Part shown: piece by piece, positions 6,688 through 10,717 of the stretch
Layout: each line of letters opens with the position of its first letter
How positions within the stretch are numbered: position 1 is the stretch's first letter
DNA from: Trueperaceae bacterium
Lineage (GTDB): Bacteria > Deinococcota > Deinococci > Deinococcales > Trueperaceae
Length of the DNA stretch: 10,717 nt
Assembly (NCBI GenBank): GCA_007128755.1
Contig: SKWV01000244.1
Span: forward strand, 1 to 10,717
Direction: 5' to 3'
Made by a program: the position numbers and the translations under genes
The notes under the pieces: model-generated
Database searches by the model: none
Told to the model about the DNA's origin: nothing
The model's input: the letters and a program-made list of their open reading frames with translations, nothing else

Positions 6688-7974
6688 CCACCGGTCGCCG
6701 CGACCCTCGGTCGGCGGGCCATGGGGCCCGGCGACGAGGCGGCCCACCCGGGCGGGACCGGGGCGGGCGGCGCGCTGACGCCACCAGGCGTCGCGCCGTC
6801 GACGCCAGGAGGCGCGCCAGAGCCGCCGACGGTAGGAGCGAGCGCCGGCGCGCCACGACCCGGGGCGGAGCAGCGACCAGACGAGCGCGATCGCGATGAC
6901 GAACGGGTGGAGGAGCGCCCAGACGAGCACGGGCCAACCCATGAGGTCGCGCCGCTCGAGTTGGGCGAGGCCCACGTGCATGCCGGCGACCTGCACGGCG
7001 ACGAGCACGCCCCACGCGCCGAGCACGCCGCCGAGCACCTGTGGCAGGAGCGGGTACGCGATGATCGCCAGCGTCAGCGCGACGCTCTGCACGCCCAGGA
7101 GCGCGACGCCGACCAGATAAGCGGCTTGGTACTGCTGGAGGTGCTGGAAGCGCGAGACCCAGCGCCGCCGCTGGTTGAGGAAGGCGTGCCAGCCGGGCAT
7201 GGGCGCCGTGCGCACGCGCGCGTGCGGATGATCCGTGAAGACGATCCGGCTCCCCGGCAGGCGTCCCAAGCGCTGGACGAGCAGGTCCTCGTCGCCCGAG
7301 GGCGCGCGCGCCGCGACGCCGAAGCCGCCGACCGCCTGCCAGGCGGCGCGGGCGTACGCCTGGTTGTTGGCGCTCGCCGCGACCTTCGCACCGAAGCGCG
7401 TCAGCGAGCGAGCCGTGAACATGAGCGACGCCCAGTCGAGCGCCTCGAACCGGCCGAGGAGACCTCTCGCCTCGCCGTCGCGCGCCGTCTCGACGTACCC
7501 CGCGACCATCACCACGTCGCCGACCGCCTCGCTCAACAGGGCGCGCAACCAGCGCGGGTGATGCCGACAGTCGGCGTCGGTGGTCACGATCCACGGCGCG
7601 CGGCCCGCGACGATGCCGTGGCGGACCGCGTTGACCTTGGGTGCCCACCGGCGCGAAGCGTCGCCGACGCGCACCAGTCGGACGCGGGGGTCGCGCGCAC
7701 GCGCCTCCTCCACCACGCGGGCGGTGCCGTCCGTCGAGCGGTCGTCGACCACCCAGACGGTGAGCGGCCCGGGGTAGTCCTGCGCGAGCAGCGACGCGAG
7801 CGTGCCGGGGAGCGTGCGCTCCTCGTCGCGCGCCGGGACGACGACGTCGACGGCGGGCCACGGCTCGCCGCGGCGAGCGGGCGCGCCGCGGCGCAGGAGG
7901 CCGATGGCGACGATGAGGAGCGACGTGGCGGTGAGCGCGATGAGGCCTTGCAGGACGGTGACGGCGACGGTCAT
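6685..7974 (-). CDS. Membrane-bound family 2 glycosyltransferase, possibly acting on a lipid
   Basis: The 429-residue product is a processive-type or lipid-linked GT2 enzyme. An N-terminal membrane span (about residues 5-27) precedes a GT-A domain with VVDDRSTDGT (Asp77/78), the metal-binding TTDADC (about 131-136), the acceptor-site GDED (227-230) and QRRRW (268-272). Two to four further spans follow (about 284-330 and 345-370). The tail from about 380 is very rich in Arg and Trp and probably sits on the cytoplasmic face. Similar enzymes glycosylate carotenoids, hopanoids or diacylglycerol, and the substrate cannot be told from sequence. ATG 7974 is the first standard start and has no ribosome site, but a candidate extended -10 lies 12 nt upstream. 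It leads the operon with sqdB and the sqdX-like gene, suggesting a glycolipid role (inference). It is not SqdD-like. Confidence 0.88.
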   Translation of the reverse strand: MTVAVTVLQGLIALTATSLLIVAIGLLRRGAPARRGEPWPAVDVVVPARDEERTLPGTLASLLAQDYPGPLTVWVVDDRSTDGTARVVEEARARDPRVRLVRVGDASRRWAPKVNAVRHGIVAGRAPWIVTTDADCRHHPRWLRALLSEAVGDVVMVAGYVETARDGEARGLLGRFEALDWASLMFTARSLTRFGAKVAASANNQAYARAAWQAVGGFGVAARAPSGDEDLLVQRLGRLPGSRIVFTDHPHARVRTAPMPGWHAFLNQRRRWVSRFQHLQQYQAAYLVGVALLGVQSVALTLAIIAYPLLPQVLGGVLGAWGVLVAVQVAGMHVGLAQLERRDLMGWPVLVWALLHPFVIAIALVWSLLRPGSWRAGARSYRRRLWRASWRRRRDAWWRQRAARPGPARVGRLVAGPHGPPTEGRGDRW

Positions 7975-7986
7975 CAGAACGCCGCG

Positions 7987-7995
7987 AGTGTAGCA
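7987..7995 (-). promoter_or_regulatory. Candidate extended -10 promoter for the glycosyltransferase-sqdB-sqdX operon
   Basis: Read on the - strand this is TGCTACACT, a TGn plus TANNNT arrangement typical of an extended -10. It would start transcription around 7979, giving a leader of only about 5 nt before ATG 7974. Its bases overlap the TAGCAT proposed as the -10 for the divergent helicase gene. No -35 is evident. Confidence 0.4.
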
Positions 7996-7996
7996 T
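7991..7996 (+). promoter_or_regulatory. Candidate -10 element (TAGCAT) for the helicase gene (leaderless)
   Basis: TAGCAT ends 5 nt before GTG 8002, placing the predicted transcription start on or next to the start codon. No Shine-Dalgarno is present, which agrees with a leaderless message. It shares bases with the divergent extended -10 of the glycosyltransferase operon. Confidence 0.4.
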
Positions 7997-8001
7997 CGGT
8001 T

Positions 8002-10407
8002 GTGCCCGGCGCCCCGTTCACCACGCCACGGCCCGAGGGCGTGCCACGACCCGAGGACGGCTATCACGCGTGGCTGGGCGCGGTCGCCTCGGGGCACGAG
8101 CAGGTGCGCGGCTACACCTTCTTCCCGCCCCGATCGGCGCGCTACCTGACCGGAGCCCCCCCGTTCGCGGACGTGCTGGGCGGCCTCGGGGTCGTGCCCT
8201 ACCGGCATCAGGCCGAGGCGCTCGCGCTCGTGCGGGACGGTCACGACGTGGTCGTCGCCTCGGGCACCGCCTCGGGCAAGTCGCTCGTCTTCCACGTGCC
8301 GATCCTCGCCGCCGTGCGCCAGGAGGGGACGGCGCTCGCGGTCTTCCCGACGAAGGCGCTGGCGAGCGACCAGGTCGCCCGGCTCATGGCCGCCGCCGCA
8401 CGCGTGGGCGTCGATCCGGCCCACATCGCCCGCTACGACGGCGACACGCCGCGCGAGGCCAGAGCCGACGTGCGGGCGAGCGCGAACGTGATCGTCACGA
8501 ACCCCGACATGCTCCATTACGGCATGCTGCCGTTCGCCCCCGCCTGGCATCGCTTCTTGTCGCTCCTGCGTCTGATCGTCGTCGACGAGGTCCACGCCTA
8601 CCGGGGCGTGCTCGGCGTGCACGTGGCCAACGTGCTGCGGCGCCTGCTGCGCGTGGCGCGCGCCCTGGGCGCGCGCCCGAGCGTCGTGGCGGCCTCGGCG
8701 ACCATCGGCAACCCGGCCGAGCACCTCACGCACCTCACCGGCCGGCCGGCGCTCGCCGTCACGGACGACGACGCGCCCAAGGGACCGCGGGAGTTCGTCG
8801 TGTGGCGCCCGCAGGATCTCGCGGGCGCCGGACCGTTCGGCGACACCCGACGCCGCAGCGCCAACACCGAGGCCGCCGTGCTGGGCGCCCACTTGGCCCG
8901 CTCCGGGGTCCGGACGCTCGTCTTCTGCAACTCGCGCCGCGGCGCCGAGCTGGTGCGCCGCTACCTCGTGCAGGCGCTGCCGGCCGACCTCGCCGGGACG
9001 GTGCTCTCGTACCGCGGAGGCTACACGGCCGAGGACCGCCGCGCGATCGAGGCCGCCTTCCGCGACGGCGACGTGCGCGTGCTGGTGGCGACGAGCGCGC
9101 TCGAGCTCGGCATCGACATCGGCGGCGTCGACGCCGTGGTGCTGGTCGGCTACCCGGGCTCCATCTCGTCGTTGTGGCAGCGCGCCGGCCGCGCGGGCCG
9201 CGAGAGCCGGCGGTCGCTCGCGGTGTGGATCCCCGCCGCCGATCCGCTCGACGAGTACTTCCTCAACCATCCCGAGCTCCTGACCGACGGCCGCCCCGAA
9301 GACGCCGTCGCGGACCCCTGGAACGACGAGCTCCACGGCGTGCACGTCCGCTGCGCGGCGGCCGAGGGGCCGCTGCGGGCGGACGACCCCATGCTGGCGC
9401 CCGCCATCGACCTCGCGACGATGCCGGGACTCCGTCCCGCGCTGCCCGACCCCGTCGACGGCGCGCCCCGCTGGGCGAGCGTGCGCCGCTACCCGCACCG
9501 CGGCGTGCGCCTGCGAGGCGGTGTGGGCTTGGAGCGCGTGCGGCTCCGCGACGGCAGCGGTCACACGCTCGGCGTGATCGACGGCGCCTCGGCGCTGCGC
9601 GACCTGCACCCGGGCGCCGTGTACCTGCACCAGGGCGAGGCCTACGTCTCGGCCCGCCTCGATCTGGAGCGCGGCGAGGCGACGCTCCTGCCGCACATCG
9701 AGGACTACTACACGCAGCCGCGCTCGGAGACCGACGTCGAGGTGCTCGAGGTCTGGCCACGGGGGCGGCGCCCGGGCGACGCACCGTGGCGGGGGGACGG
9801 GACGTCGTGGACGCCGCCGCCGGGCATCGAGGTCGGTCGGGTGCGGGTCCGGTCGCGCGCCCTGAGCTACGTGCGCAAGCGCTACCACCACGAGGGCGTG
9901 CTCGACGAGCGCCCCCTCGATCTGCCCGAGGTCTCGTACGACACGCAGGCCTGCTGGTTCGACGTGGCGTTCCATGCGGCCGAGCTCCCCCCGGAGACGC
10001 TGGCGGCGGGCATGCACGCCCTCGAGCACACGTTGATCGGCCTGCTGCCGGCGTTCGTGCTGTGCGAGCGAGCCGACGTCGGCGGCGTGTCGTACCCCTT
10101 CGAGCCGGTCTCCGGCCGGCCCGTCGTCTTCATCTACGATGGGCATCCCGGCGGCGTCGGCTACGCCCGCGCCGGGGCGGCCGTGTTCCAGGCCTGGCTG
10201 GGGGCGGCGCGCGAGCTGCTCGCTCGGTGTCCGTGTCCGGCGGGGTGCCCGCGCTGCGTGCTGTCGCCGAAGTGCGGCAACGGCAACCAGATGCTCGACA
10301 AGCGCGCGGCGCTGGGGCTCGCGACCGCCCTGTTCGCACGCATGGCGACGCTGGAGGGGCGTGAGCAGGCGCGCGCAGGCCGCTCGGGGGTGCGCGGGCG
10401 CGCGTGA
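8002..10407 (+). CDS. mrfA: MrfA/YprA-type DEAD/DEAH-box helicase with Cys-rich C-terminal domain (DUF1998)
   Basis: The 801-residue superfamily 2 helicase resembles Bacillus MrfA (YprA), a DNA helicase that works with the MrfB exonuclease in mitomycin-damage repair. Motifs in order: Q-type YRHQAEAL (67-74), Walker A ASGTASGKS (86-94), FPTKALA, TNPDMLHYGML, DEVH (195-198), SAT (232-234), VFCNSRRGAELV, VATSALELGIDIG and QRAGRAGR. The C-terminal DUF1998-like part has YDGHPGGVGYA and five cysteines at about 743, 745, 749, 752 and 758 (CPCPAGCPRC...C), likely a zinc site. GTG 8002 is chosen for its leaderless -10 spacing. GTG 8041 is an alternative, with GAGG only a few bases upstream; both starts lie well ahead of the helicase core. 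No MrfB-like gene is adjacent in the window. Role in repair is inferred from family. Confidence 0.87.
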   Translation: MPGAPFTTPRPEGVPRPEDGYHAWLGAVASGHEQVRGYTFFPPRSARYLTGAPPFADVLGGLGVVPYRHQAEALALVRDGHDVVVASGTASGKSLVFHVPILAAVRQEGTALAVFPTKALASDQVARLMAAAARVGVDPAHIARYDGDTPREARADVRASANVIVTNPDMLHYGMLPFAPAWHRFLSLLRLIVVDEVHAYRGVLGVHVANVLRRLLRVARALGARPSVVAASATIGNPAEHLTHLTGRPALAVTDDDAPKGPREFVVWRPQDLAGAGPFGDTRRRSANTEAAVLGAHLARSGVRTLVFCNSRRGAELVRRYLVQALPADLAGTVLSYRGGYTAEDRRAIEAAFRDGDVRVLVATSALELGIDIGGVDAVVLVGYPGSISSLWQRAGRAGRESRRSLAVWIPAADPLDEYFLNHPELLTDGRPEDAVADPWNDELHGVHVRCAAAEGPLRADDPMLAPAIDLATMPGLRPALPDPVDGAPRWASVRRYPHRGVRLRGGVGLERVRLRDGSGHTLGVIDGASALRDLHPGAVYLHQGEAYVSARLDLERGEATLLPHIEDYYTQPRSETDVEVLEVWPRGRRPGDAPWRGDGTSWTPPPGIEVGRVRVRSRALSYVRKRYHHEGVLDERPLDLPEVSYDTQACWFDVAFHAAELPPETLAAGMHALEHTLIGLLPAFVLCERADVGGVSYPFEPVSGRPVVFIYDGHPGGVGYARAGAAVFQAWLGAARELLARCPCPAGCPRCVLSPKCGNGNQMLDKRAALGLATALFARMATLEGREQARAGRSGVRGRA

Positions 10408-10413
10408 TAGCAT
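10408..10413 (+). promoter_or_regulatory. Candidate -10 element (TAGCAT) for the truncated last gene
   Basis: TAGCAT begins directly after the TGA stop of the helicase gene and ends 8 nt before GTG 10422. That spacing suits a leaderless or very short-leader transcript, and there is no Shine-Dalgarno before the GTG. It could instead be a chance match in a short spacer between co-transcribed genes. Confidence 0.35.
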
Positions 10414-10421
10414 GGCGCGCT

Positions 10422-10717
10422 GTGCGCGTAGGATTCGTCACACCCCTGCTCTGGCAACGCTTCGGTCCGCCGTGGGCGGCGCTCATCGCCGACATCGGCG
10501 CCGACGCCGTGCAGCCGGCGGCGGACGAGATCGTGCAGGCGCTGGACGATCCCCGAGTGGCCGCGGTGTCGGCGCTGGCGCCGAGGATCGCCGTGGCGTC
10601 GGCGGTCGCCTGTGGCAACGTCGATCTGCTCGTGGTCCCGCAGCTGCTCGCGCCGCGCGACGGGGGCCGTGGTTCGGCGCAGGACCCCTGGGTCGCCGAC
10701 CTGCCGGCGATGATCGC
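10422..10717 (+). CDS. Truncated gene, possibly DUF2229/acyl-CoA dehydratase activase-related protein
   Basis: A frame starting at GTG 10422 stays open to the window end (98 complete codons) with G/C at nearly every third position. The product begins MRVGFVTPLLWQRFGPPWAALIADIGAD and later has ASAVACGNVDLLVVPQLLA. An N-terminal strand plus a short Trp-containing helix, then a 'VDLLVVP' strand, resembles the DUF2229 domain found in 2-hydroxyacyl-CoA dehydratase activator-related proteins, where the opening reads like GIPRALLYY...W...LG. This is a weak memory-based match. The start is 14 nt after the helicase stop with no ribosome site. The remaining gene lies outside the window, so the iron-sulfur cysteines and ATPase domain that would decide the assignment cannot be seen. 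Confidence 0.6.
   Translation, partial: MRVGFVTPLLWQRFGPPWAALIADIGADAVQPAADEIVQALDDPRVAAVSALAPRIAVASAVACGNVDLLVVPQLLAPRDGGRGSAQDPWVADLPAMI

Noticed and set aside
6592..8001. Upstream extension of the helicase frame by 470 codons over the glycosyltransferase gene
   Set aside because: The extension is low-complexity Arg/Glu/Asp/His sequence antisense to a well-supported GT2 gene. Helicase similarity begins only after 8002.
6685..10413. A single 1,242-codon open frame on the - strand running through the helicase gene
   Set aside because: Only its last 429 codons (from ATG 7974) form a recognisable protein. The rest is the antisense shadow of the helicase gene, produced by G/C-saturated third positions, and gives His/Arg/Ala-rich nonsense.
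1..10717. CRISPR array, insertion sequence, tRNA or rRNA
   Set aside because: I saw no regularly spaced direct repeats, no terminal inverted repeats flanking a transposase frame, and no tRNA or rRNA signature on either strand.

Overview
The window is GC-rich bacterial DNA with nearly saturated G/C at third codon positions, so most genes cast long open-frame shadows on the other strand. The annotated genes match well-known families. The source could be a Deinococcota lineage (for example Trueperaceae-like) or another high-GC group such as an actinobacterium. This is inferred from the form of ZapE (Walker B region reading LDEFELDDPG), frequent GTG starts, several apparently leaderless genes, and a BtuF with a plain Sec signal rather than a lipobox. 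The taxonomic guess is low to moderate confidence.

Layout, left to right: (1) the last codons of an unidentified + strand gene (1-69) meet a convergent zapE/AFG1-type ATPase (50-1117, -). (2) A cobalamin riboswitch (about 1100-1235, +) leads a B12-uptake operon btuF-btuC-btuD (1348-4150). Its expression platform contains a 9-bp helix that would hide the btuF Shine-Dalgarno sequence. (3) A three-gene - strand operon follows, read from 7974 down to 4087: a membrane family-2 glycosyltransferase, sqdB (UDP-sulfoquinovose synthase) and an SQD2/SqdX-like family-4 glycosyltransferase. (4) A divergent, apparently leaderless MrfA/YprA-type DEAD/DEAH helicase with a Cys-rich C-terminus lies at 8002-10407. 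(5) The start of a truncated + strand gene (from 10422) resembles the DUF2229/acyl-CoA dehydratase activase-related family and runs off the end.

Functionally, the B12 block is a complete ABC importer (binding protein, permease, ATPase) whose expression should fall when cobalamin is plentiful. The sqd block should make the anionic sulfolipid SQDG: SqdB makes UDP-sulfoquinovose and the SqdX-like enzyme transfers the sulfosugar to diacylglycerol. The extra membrane glycosyltransferase heading this operon has no assigned role in the canonical pathway and is the most interesting metabolic question here. On the regulatory side, the hexamer TAGCAT occurs four times, each time oriented toward and just upstream of a gene start, and looks like the local -10 element. 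I found no CRISPR array, mobile element, tRNA or rRNA.
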